From Rapana venosa (lineage: Eukaryota; Mollusca; Gastropoda; Neogastropoda; Muricidae): DNA of 64,000 nt. The translations under genes were made by a program, and so were the position numbers. Positions 48,901-60,300 of this stretch are shown piece by piece; positions within the stretch are counted from its first letter, which is position 1, and each line of letters opens with the position of its first letter. The notes beneath the pieces are model-generated. The model made no database searches, was not told where the DNA came from, and saw only the letters and a list, made by a program, of their open reading frames with translations. The stretch spans positions 45,857,895-45,921,894 of the forward strand of contig CM054140.1 of assembly GCA_028751875.1 (NCBI GenBank). Direction: 5' to 3'.

Positions 48901-49140
48901 GGCATGTCACAAGATCCCAAGGAATTACACAGACAGTTTTGCAAGGCACTGTCCAAGGAGGAAGAAGAAGAGGCAGACCAAGGAAGAGCTGGGAGGATAA
49001 CATCAGTGAATGGACAGGCCTAGAACTCAACAAAACCCTGAGAAAGGCAGAACAGAGAGAAGAATGGAGGGAACTGGTTGCTGAGTCTTTGAGGGTGCCC
49101 CCACGGTCGTCAGACTACGGGACAGATAGATAGATAGATG
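45955..49140 (+). pseudogene. RTE-like LINE, full span but broken
   Basis: An apurinic endonuclease comes first: GTWNVRT (46254), a frameshift, then KVEELTHEMSRYHWHILGLC, EVRW, VQAYAPTSD, VQGDWNAKVG and NERGLRLLEFASNNHL. Linker and reverse transcriptase pieces follow in several frames: NRIRKSMTEAKEKWIGEQCQ, IQDKNGKCLTDDQDILNRWT, YYRTISLICHPSKVMLQIIL, EEQAGFRAG. The C-terminus (48732-49130) has RCFRRLLGISYKDHISNE, KWYGHVTRS and GGRRRGRPRKSWED. It ends in (GATA)n at 49125-49139; short tandem 3' tails fit RTE-type LINEs. Frameshifts and stops rule out a working protein. Confidence 0.85.
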
Positions 49141-49679
49141 TCTTCAGAGAATAAGCCCCTTTCTAGTCAGTGGTTTGGTCCTTCTACTCATGTTGACAAA
49201 AAAATAAATACCTTTCATTTGATTCAAAACCTTTCTTTCAAAAGGGAGGGGGAGTGTATTCAGACAGCCAACAAAAACAAAAATGACATGAATCGCCTTT
49301 CTGTTTATCACTGAATATACGTTTAACATTCCATGACTTTTTAAAAGCATATGGTCCTTTCAACTGACTTTTCAACAGGTCACAAGTTTTTTCATGTGCA
49401 CAAGATGAACTGAGTGTAATGTGGGGGGAAAAATTGCTCAAATTGCTACCTGTGCTGGATTTTTATGTTTATCACTTGTCACATGCATGGAGGCATTGCT
49501 TCATCCATTTCCCTGACATACAGGGGAATAAATGGACAGAGTTCACAACACACGTGAATACTCTGGTCTTGCCATGCTTATGAATGGCTGTGTCTATGTG
49601 TGCTTGATGAGATTTGCTACTGTTTCACTACTTTCTGCAGCAAGTCTTCAGCAACATCCCTCCTTGCCTTCCTTCCCCC

Positions 49680-49830
49680 AAGGGGCCTATAAGTATACAT
49701 AGCATCCCCACCTTCTGAAAATGTTATGCTAGGAACTCCCTCTTTTCTATCCGTTTCCTCCAGTCACCTCCTTCTTGTCTATTTTCCGCTTTCTTGGTCT
49801 ATTCCCCTGCCTTTTTCCACAATTCAATTC
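49680..49830 (+). repeat. SINE-F fragment
   Basis: CATAGCATCCCCACCTTCTG, CCCTCTTTTCTATCCGTTTC and CACCTCCTTCTTGTCTATTT as at 1364-1520. Confidence 0.6.
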
Positions 49831-49914
49831 AAAAACAGCCATCAAAGTGTAGAATCTGCCTACAGATACTTGTTCAAACATCTGTGCACACACCCACACA
49901 CTTACTTCCTGACC

Positions 49915-49985
49915 TGTTATATAAGCGCTTTGATTTGTCTGTGCAAGATACAGCGCGATATAAATTCTATTTATTATTATTATTA
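49915..49985 (+). repeat. Repeat H copy
   Basis: TATAAGCGCTTTGATTTGTC, GCGCGATATAAATTCTATTT, then an ATT tail. Confidence 0.65.
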
Positions 49986-50237
49986 GTGATGAAAGAAAAA
50001 GTATCAATAGTTTACATAGAGGTCAAATGAAAACAGCTAAGCAAAACAAAAATCCTACACCATACAAAACTTGTTACAAGGTCTTAAGATTTAGTGAATA
50101 TCACAAGGCAACACACACACACCCCACAAAATACACACACACACACATACCCTGAATAAGAACATATACCGTTACTCCTTACAGAGTACTCCCAGTTGAA
50201 TTCCACAACTAACGTATAAACCGAGATTATTTTCAGA

Positions 50238-50243
50238 TTTATT
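50238..50243 (-). terminator. Possible ELOVL poly(A) signal
   Basis: AATAAA on the minus strand about 430 nt after the ELOVL stop. It is the first perfect hexamer I noticed downstream, but position is the only support. Confidence 0.3.
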
Positions 50244-50672
50244 CGATGGCTAATGAACTGAACAAAACAGACAAGGACAGGGCACATTCCCAGTTTGAAC
50301 ACTAAAAAAAAAACCTAACAAAAAAATTTCCCAAATTTGTTCCAAGCTTATGGATAAAGCAAAAAGGATCAATTCTTTCCTTCTCAGACATTCCAGTCAA
50401 ACAAGTTTTCCAATGCAAACAGCATCATCATCATCAACAACTCTGTGTGCAGCGTCATACAAGTACAACTTGGCACAAAAATGAATAACATCTATTGCGC
50501 TATGTAAAAACCTGTGTTTGGGAACAAAAACAAAAAAACAAAACAAAAAGGTGGGGGGTCAGTTTATGTAGTGTAGCTAAACTCAACACTTCAACACAAC
50601 ATAAAAAACAAAAACAAAAGAACAACCAAACATGAAATTCCGAACGCCTATACACATGAAGTCTACACCCTT

Positions 50673-50933
50673 CTACTCCGCTTTGGTGCGTATATCCCCG
50701 TTGTCCGCTGCGTGGCCGCTTCCATTGCCGACGGGAGAGCTGCCGCTCTTGTTCTTGGCGCCATTCTTGAGCCTGTTGGAGCGGCGCTTGATGTAGGCGT
50801 GGATGTAGAAGTTGCCAAAGAGAATCAGCATGACCACCATGTAGCCCGACAGCAGGTTCTGGCCCCAGCGGGGGAAGTCGCAGCCTTCACGTATAGAGTT
50901 GACCGTGTGGGTGAAGGTGATGCAGAACTGCAG
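50673..50933 (-). CDS. ELOVL2/5: ELOVL2/5-like terminal exon
   Basis: Eighty-six codons plus TAG, acceptor TGTCCACAG: LQFCITFTHTVNSIREGCDF, then PRWGQNLL, the transmembrane helix GYMVVMLILFGNFYIHAYI, a basic stretch KRRSNRLKNGAKNK and a low-complexity tail ending RTKAE. Confidence 0.92.
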   Translation of the reverse strand: MQFCITFTHTVNSIREGCDFPRWGQNLLSGYMVVMLILFGNFYIHAYIKRRSNRLKNGAKNKSGSSPVGNGSGHAADNGDIRTKAE

Positions 50934-51829
50934 CTGTGGACACCAAACACCATATCCGTGACTTGGGACTCCCCATCTCATCACTCTTTGAGGAATCGGT
51001 CCACTGCACTGAAACTTTCTGCAGTGCAGTGCAGTGCGTCTAGGGCAGGTTGAACTCAACAGAGCCCGAGTCTCTGTGACTCCCATACAACCTCTGTCTC
51101 TGCATGCTGGGTATGCTCAGGTCTCCCATGCAGCCTACCATAGACCTACTCTCTAGGAAGAAGGGTGGGTTTTGAACATGAAGGCACGATGTTATGCATG
51201 CTTTTGCAATCACAATCCCAGTTTCTGGTGACTTATCACCCAGAGGACTTTCAAGTGAATGGAGTCAGAACCTATGTTAACTCCAAGGGGGAAAAAATTG
51301 TCTCAAAATTTTCAGCAGTCTCTGGCCTTCTGTTACCATCAGATCACATGTTCAAAGCTCTAGTAAAGGTGTCCTATAACCTATGCGGTTGTATGGGAGT
51401 GAGGCATCAGAGACCTCAACTTCCCAAGGGGCCATCTTGCTGCTTTACCTTGCCTGACCCTAAAGAGGGCAGGTACCCATTTACAGCTGGGTGAACTGGG
51501 GGACTGTACTAAAGCCAGGTGCGCAAACCGTCACCCATCCAAGTGGTAACCATGCTCGATGTTGCTTAACCTTAGCTGCGGGAAAGTAAGTGTTCCAAAA
51601 ACTGAGCTATCCTGTCCCCTAAGCTCTAACTGCTGCTTTGTTTTGCTCTTGTTATCATACACATACAAGTTCACATTATCAGATCACATCTGTCTACCAT
51701 GTCATTTAAAATGTTACTTATGTGGTAAGAGACTGGATTTCTTTCTTTTGTACTATTTCATGGTACTGTTACAAATATTCTTTTTTGTTTGTTGCTTTAC
51801 TACCAAATATAAACATCTAAATGCATACA

Positions 51830-51866
<37 letters not shown>

Positions 51867-53743
51867 AATGTAACTGACAACTACAGAGGTATTTCCCTGC
51901 TCAGCATTTGCAGTAAACTGTACAGTTTTATACTCAACAAGTGTATTACCAAGTGGATTGAGGAAAGTGAGCTAATAGGGGAGGAGCAGGCAGGATTCAG
52001 GGAAAAACACAGCATAACTGACCATATATTTACTCTTTTTGCTTTCATCGATTTTCGTAAAGCCTTTGACTCTGTATGTAGGGAAAAGCTATGGGATGTA
52101 CTGAGTAATAATGGTTTAAATGGTAAAATTCTTTCTGCTCTGAAAAGTATGTATTCAACTGTTAAAGCCTGTGTTCGTTCTGGCAGTGACTTGACTGATG
52201 TATTCATGTGCCCTACTGGCTTAAAACAAGGAGAAATATGTTCACCTGTTTTTTTTTTCACTATTCATCAATGAACTTACCAAAGATGTTATCGAAAAAG
52301 GGAAACACGGTATTCAATTGTCACCAGATGTTGTTGAATTGTTGATATTGTTATTTGCTGATGATGTTGTTATTTTCTGACAGTGTGATAGGTCTCCAAA
52401 ATCAGTTGAATATATTGTATGATACATCTAAGCGACTTGATTTAAAAGTAAACTTAGAGAAATCGAACGTTGTTGTCTTTCATAATGGGGGTTATTTTGC
52501 TGCCAGTGAAAACTGGAATTATGATGACGTTAAACTGAAAATTGTCAACACTTATAAGTATCTTGGTATTTATTTGTCTACCCGGCTTTCATTTTCGTTT
52601 ACCATGTCTGATCTCGCTGACAGAGCAAAGAAGGTGTATCAGCCATTATAAGAATGTTTATGGTCTATTGGGGAACACTCGCCTAGTCTCTTTTTTAAGC
52701 TGTTTGATTGTCAAATTCGCCATCTTGACTTACGGCCCCTGAGATTTGGGGTTTAGTACCTGATCAAAATATTGTGGAAAGAGTCCATTTGTCTGCTTTA
52801 AAAAGGTTTTTTGGGTGTAAGCCCAAAGTCACCAAGACACGCTGTGTATGGAGAGACAGGCAGACATCCTTTACAGGTGAATACTTTCGTAAAGTGCATC
52901 AAATTTTGGTTACGAATTGTTTGTATGGATACCAACAGATATCCACGAAAAGCTTACAATATGCTCTTATCTCTGCAGGAACAAAACTATGTCACATGGG
53001 CATGTGGAGTTAGGAATGTTTTGTATAAATTTGGGTTCGGAGTAGTCTGGGAAACACAAGGGGTGGGGGATATAGCAACATTTGTATCTGAATTCAAGCA
53101 ACGACTTATAGACTGTTTCAAACAAGACTGGCTTTCTGCCTTAGGGAACCATGATTTCTATAACGTGTATAAAAGTTACAAACAATCATTGGAACAAAGT
53201 GTATATTTAAGCTACATAAAAGCCTTTACTGTAAGAAGGGATCTGGCCCGACTGAGAATTGGAATGTCGTCTTTGAACTGCTACATTAACAATCGTAGCA
53301 AAACACAGACTTCGGTATGCCCCTTTTGTGATGACGTACTAGAAACAGAAGTACACTTTTTGCTTCAGTGCCCAAAGTACAGTGATCTTAGAGCAGAACT
53401 GATTCCAAGTAAATACCACAGCCATCCATGTATATTTAAATGTTCATTATTATTGTCTTCTGAAAACAGATCAATTGTGATTAAAGTTGCCACTTTTGTC
53501 CACAAAGCACTTAAGATTAGAAAACAGAGCTTAATGTTGTAAATACGGAATATCGGGTTTCGTTTAATGTTGTAATTACAGAATGGTTATGCTTTTTTGA
53601 ATGGTGTGATTACAGAATTTCATGTTTTGTTTAACGTTGTGATTACATAACAACATGTTTTGTTTAATGTTGTAATTACGAAATGTTATGTTCATCCTGC
53701 TTGTAAAGGGTCAAGGCCTATACATTAAATCATTCCGAGTCCG

Positions 53744-53794
<51 letters not shown>

Positions 53795-56700
53795 AGCGGG
53801 GGTGGTGTGGACCATCCACTCCACAGCAAGAGGACGAAATAGGACAGGCCTGACCACTTGACATCTTGGTCTTTTCTTTGTTATAATGTGGAAAACTTAT
53901 GCAATAAACCGAATGACTGCTCCTTCATAAATTGTGTTAATACATTTGATTTTGTGTGTTTGACAGAAACATTTGTTGATTGTTCCTTCAATTTTTCTGT
54001 AATTTTTACAGACTTTCTTAAGTTTACTGCCCCAGCTATGAAGTTATCATACTTTGGAAGGAACTCTGGTAGCATTGTATTATTAGTTAAAAAATGCTTA
54101 CAACAGTCTGTTAAAGAAATTAAACTAGACTGTAACAATGCTGTAGCAGTAAAATTGGATAGAAATGTACCGATTACTGACAAAAATGTTGTTTTAGTAG
54201 GTTGCTATGTCGTACCTGAAGGAGCCCTTGTATGAAAACACTGACCTAAAAGATGGTATATTAATTTTGGAAGAAAGTATACTGCAGTCTTTACGACATG
54301 ATGATGTGTATGATGTGTGGCGATTTGAATGCAAAAACAGGATCGAGCCAAATGTGAAGATATGGTAAATTTTGAACCAAACTGTATTTTTGATAATGAT
54401 ATGTTTGAAACAGGTGCTTCTAGAAACTCCAAAGATAATACAGTGAATCATTTTGGAAAGTGTATGTTGGATTTTTGTTTCATGTTTGATCTTGATATCA
54501 TAAATGGATTTTGCAATAGAGACAGGGAGGGAGAATATACTTTTGTGTCACCGCATGGTTGTAGTGTTATAGATTATTTTCTTGTTCCAAGTAGTTTTTC
54601 ACAGAACTGTGATATGGTTTAAGTGATTGTCTTGTTTCCTGGCATTTTCCAGCGGAAATGACATGGCAAAGTGGAAGCTCTAAACCCACAGAAAGCTGTG
54701 TCTCTAGCGCTGAAGAAAGAGCAGTGCGCTCAGAAGAAAATGTACAAGAGTTTGAGAATGAACAGAACTCAGAAGGTTTTAGAGACAGTCTCCATAAAGC
54801 TCATGAACTGTGGATGTTAATGAAAGTGTTTGTACCTTTGTTCAAGCAATGTATAGTGAAGCTACATGTATGGTTAGAGTGGCTGGCAAGAGAAAGAAGA
54901 ATGTTGATGTGTGGTTTGACTATGAATGTGAACAAAAGAAAAAAAGCTGTGAAAAGACTGTTGAAACATTTTCAAAGAACTAAAACAGAAAATAGGAAGA
55001 GAATTCTGAAAGACCTATATGTGAGAGAATGATCTGAATATGTAAAATTAAAAAGGCAAAAGAAACATGAATTCGAAGAAATGAAAATCAAAACGCTTAA
55101 GGATTCTATAAATGACTCAAGATTGTTTTGGTCAGTGATCAGGACAGTAAACAGAAGAACACTATTTACAATGAAATAACTTTAAATGAATAGTATGATC
55201 ATTTCTATGCTGTCTTTCAGAGCTTTGGTGTAATGGCAGAAAGTGAGCCTAATTCGGACTTAGAACCAACTCAGAGTGAGGAGTCGTTATTCGATCAACC
55301 AATTGATAAAAGGGAAGTAACTGACAGCATCAAAAGACTTAGAAATCGCAAAAGTGCTGGACCCGACAAAATTCTGGGTGAAATGTTAAAACATTCTAAC
55401 GAAATAGTTGTTAATTTTCTATTTGTTTTATTTAATCATTTGTTCCAAAGTGGTACTTTCCCCTTAGACTGGGCCAAATCTGTAATCATTCCTATACATA
55501 AAAAAGGGAGATGTTAATAACCCAGATAATTATCGAGGCATTGCACTAACAAGTATTACAGGTCAAGTTTATACACATATACTGAATAGACGGCTTACAA
55601 TTTGGGCAGAGAAGGAAGAAAAGATAATAGAAGAACAAGCAGGATTCCGATCGGGTTATAGTACAATAGGTCATATTTTTACACTATATGCTTTAGTCCA
55701 AAAAATCTTCATAAAAATACACAACTATAATTATGTTGCAAAGCGTTTGACTCAATTGATAGAAATGTCCTGTGGAATATATTATGCTATAATGGAGTAA
55801 ATGGCAAAATATATATGGCCCTGAAAGGTGTGTACGAGTCTGTGATAGCATGTGTGCGTGACAACTATATGTATTCAGATGTTTTTGAATGCCCCAGGGG
55901 AGTTAAGCAAGGGTGTCTTCTTAGTCCCCTGCTGTTCTCGCTCTTTATTAATGAGTTAGCTACAGAATTATCAAAAAGAGGAAGACAAGGAATACAAATG
56001 ACCCCAGGAGGTGTAGAACTATTCCTGTTACTATTTGCAGATGACATTATACTGTTATCAAATACTATTTTAGGGCTGCAAAACCAGTTAAATTCTTTAA
56101 AATATGAAGCTGATAGGTTGAATCTGTCTGTTAACTTAGAAAAGCCGAATGTGATGGTTTTTCGAAAGGGAGGTCACCTTTCAGCGGGAGAAAAGTGGGT
56201 TTATGGCAATACTGAAATTAAAGTAACAAACTTTTATAAATATTTAGGCCTTACCTTCACAACAAAATTAAGTTTCAAAAATGCATGGAGTGAAAGTTGC
56301 CAAAAAGGGGAACTATGGAAATCCTAAGGTCTTTAAGGAAACTAAACTGCACTGATTTTTCAATTTTCTGGAAGCTTTTTGATTCTCAAATCGAGCCTAT
56401 GCTAATGTATGAAGAAGATATTTGGGGATTATTTGTTAATAATGAATTGGAAAAAGTGCACACCTATGCAATGAAACGATTCCTTTCAGAGCCATTACAC
56501 TCATCTAACAAAATGTTGTATCCTCTATTTATAAGACCTCAAGTGAAGTGTATTAAGTATTGGTTAAAATTAACTCAACTTCCTATGTCAAGATTGTGCA
56601 GACAAGTGTATGAGATGCTGTTGATCCAACTAGAAACAGGGAAACAGAACTGGGCATTTTTTATTAAGCAATTACTAACACATAGATTTGGTATTGTGTG

Positions 56701-57325
56701 GATGTGCTAGGGAGTTGGATTTGAGCAAGGACTTTTGTGGGAATTTAAAGACAGAATGATAGCTTCCTACAAACAAGACTGGAATGCTTGCATAGAAGAA
56801 TCAGAAAAGTATAACTGGTACTCTTCCTTTAAAAGTGTTTTACAAACAGAAAAGTATGTTACAGTCATAACACAGAACTGGCATAGGAGTAATCTTGCTC
56901 GATTAAGAGCTTTAGGCCTAAATGCCTGCAAAACATGGTTTTCCACTGACACATCTGCACAGTCCCCAGGCCCCATGTGTGGCTCGCAGACTGAAGATGA
57001 AATGCATTTTTTGTTTGATTGTAATTCGTACAATGACACATGGCAGAAATGCCTCATATTTAATGAAGACATCTCAAGAATTAGAGATATAATTAGCATT
57101 CTCTCGAACGAAGATGAAGAATAATTATTTCTAAAATCACTTGCAAAATTTATCTCCCTTGCTTGGGACAGTTGAAGAAAGAAAACTGCTCTTAACTGAT
57201 AATTATACTTTTTCAATGTAACACTATTTTGTTTTCCATATTTGGCTAAATTGCATTATTTTAATGTGAGGGTCAGGTGGTCGATTTGTCCCACACTGCT
57301 GCTGATTTGCGGGGAACATGACACT

Positions 57326-57358
<33 letters not shown>

Positions 57359-60300
57359 TGGTGGTGTGGTGGTGGTGGGGTGGGGGTGGGGGGTGAGCAA
57401 GTTTGTGATAACAATCTATAACAATATATTTGGTTGAATGCAGTTATTGGATATTCCATTTCCTCTTTCGGTTTTCATTATTTCTTTGTTGCAAAAGCAT
57501 ATTGTTTAAATTGTGTTCATACTGTGCTCCTTGCAAAAAAAAACTATTGTTAATGGCAATAAATTACTTTCAGTGTTCTCTCTCTCTCTGTGTCTCTCTC
57601 TCGCTACCTCACACACACAAAATGAATAAATAAAAGAAATGAAAACTAAGCAATAAACTTTCTTCATTCCCACACATACACACGCACATTTTCAAAACTT
57701 GCATATATGCAAGTGTAAGAGCACACACACACACACACACACACATTCAAAACTAGCATATGCAAGTGTAAGAGCACACACACACACACACACACATGCA
57801 CGCACACACACAGCAGCAGCAAAATCAAAACTGCGCGGACTCGCTCACCAACTGGAACCTGGTGATGTAGCGCTTCCACCAGAGCTGGCCCTTGAGGGAG
57901 GGAATGGCCGACAGGCCGTAGTAGGTGTACATCACCACGTGCACCAGGCAGTTCATGCAGGCCCCAAACCATGCTGCCCTCACACACCAACCACAAATAC
58001 ATCCATCAGTTGGCATTCAAAGATTCTTGGTTTTTAGCTGCTTTTTTTTGGGGGGGTATGAATCTTTGATAAATCATTTTCCAAAATGGTTGAGAAGTTG
58101 TAAGTGGTTATCTGTACTTGTTTTTGCTCTGCTATTATTTCTGCAAATAAATCGGCTGTAGTGAAAAATATATTTTAAAAATAACGTTTTTGGGGATTCA
58201 GCAGCATCATTCTTACAAACTGTCATTTCCAATATATTCATGACATCAAATCTTACAAACTGTCATTTCTAATATATTCATATCAAATCTTACAAACTAT
58301 CATTTCCAATATATTCATGATATCAAATCTTACAAACTATCATTTCCAATATATTAATGATATCAAACTGTAAGCATTCGGGAAGCAAACAAACATATCC
58401 ACTAGAATGTCACGGAACATATACACAAAATCTAAATACTTTTTAATGGCTCTCAATGTTTGTTATAAATCCTGTATGTCAATGAGATCTAGAAAGGGGT
58501 CAGATTATACACACACACACACACACACTTAACACATACACACACACCTAACTCCCCTAACACATACACACACCCCTAACACACACACACACACCCCTAA
58601 CACATACACACACATAAAGTCTTCGCTGACTTGTTCCATTTGAAAGAAAAACAAGCCAACATTAGCTACCATTAGATGTCACGGACTGCTTTACTTTACT
58701 TTTGATGCAACAAGACTTTGAAGTAACCGTGTTTAGGCAATCAATATACTGATGAGTACATCACACAAAATCAAAAGATCATCGCATTTTCGTCATAGAA
58801 AGACACAACTTAGCATGAAATGAGTGTTCACCGCCCCGTTTTGCTAGACTTTTCGGAATATTTGACGACTGATGAAGCGACACAAACTTTTTTTCAAAAC
58901 TTATGTCAAGATATAGGTCTGACCTAACCATATTTCTGCACCACAAAGCAACAACACTGATCATGTTGAAATCAACCCAAGGCCCTGACGGCGCGATAGT
59001 GATTTAGTAGTGCACATGCAACTTTATTTTTGAACATAAATCATAAAAGAGTACATACTACTATAAAATTTCACTCACACAAAAGCTTGTTATCTAAGCT
59101 TTCCAGTGATTTATAACTTTACACCCTTAATTCAGTTTTACACATCATTCACTATCAAGGGTTGTTTGACCTCACCCTGCTCCAAAACAACAACACTGGC
59201 CAACGTTACTTCAGCCAGCAGCAGTAAGCCTGCTGCTGTAAATTCAGCGCTACCAGGCTTAATTCCCTTTGTGTATACACACACACACACACACACAGAT
59301 GATCCAACATGCATGTTTAAGATCCCGTAATACATGTCAGTAAATACTGTGTGTTACAGAAACACAAAACATACCCAGCATGCATCCTCTCCAAAAAATG
59401 AGCCACTCTGAAATCAGAGCTGAGGCCAATGGGCAGACCTGCAGAGCTACAAGCACAGGAGAGGACCGGGCTCCCAATAAGGAACAGAGAGAAGAGAAGA
59501 GAAGAGAAGAGAAGAAGAAGACACCTACACATTCCCCCTGGGATGAACATCATCGTCCACCACCAGATGTTCAGCATGGAAGCGTGGTGGAAGACGTGGA
59601 GGAAGGTGACCTGCTCATTCTTCTTCCGCACAATCATCAGCACCGTGTCCATCAGCTCTATGGCTTTGGAGAAGAAGTACCACCACATCACGTTGGCCAC
59701 CTGTAAACACACAACGGCGCTGTTACTCCTCCACAACCGCCCGCCTCAATCTTACGGGACGGGATAGCCTGGTGGTTAGATTCATGTATTCGGGATCTGC
59801 TGACCCGGGTTCGATTCTCGTTCAAGAGGATTTTTCCTTTGGAGTTAGGATCAGTTTCAACTCCACTCCCCCCAAAAGTCCTTCGGATGAGACTATAAAC
59901 CGAGGTCCCATGTGTGAACGCATGCAGAAATCTTGTGCACATGTTAAAACCCGTTCTGCTTTGCGGAAGCGTAGGCCATTGACAGTCAATGGGAATGGAT
60001 GACAACATTTACAAAACTGCATGCACACAGGGACTAGATGAAATAAAGCACATGAGTGCTTATTCCATTATCCTCGAATAAAAGGAAAAAATAAACAAAA
60101 TACTGTCCTTTTCACTAGTGACTCACTCTCTATCAGAATCTTTTACTGATTTTCTTGTCAAAAGTGAATTAGCTAAACATTTTCACACACAACGACACCA
60201 CTCCAGTAGAAATAAACATAATCTGACCTCGGCCTTCCTTCAGCAGAAATTTTATTTCCTACCCGATGATGCGGATCAGTGGTCTAGAGGTAACCCACCT

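Noticed and set aside
45955..49140. A host endonuclease gene (craniofacial development protein 2-like)
   Set aside because: Such annotations usually come from LINE endonucleases; here it is followed by reverse transcriptase pieces and a GATA tail and has frameshifts.
50712..51053. 113-codon + frame opposite the ELOVL last exon
   Set aside because: It is antisense to a well-supported GC-rich exon, with no family resemblance.
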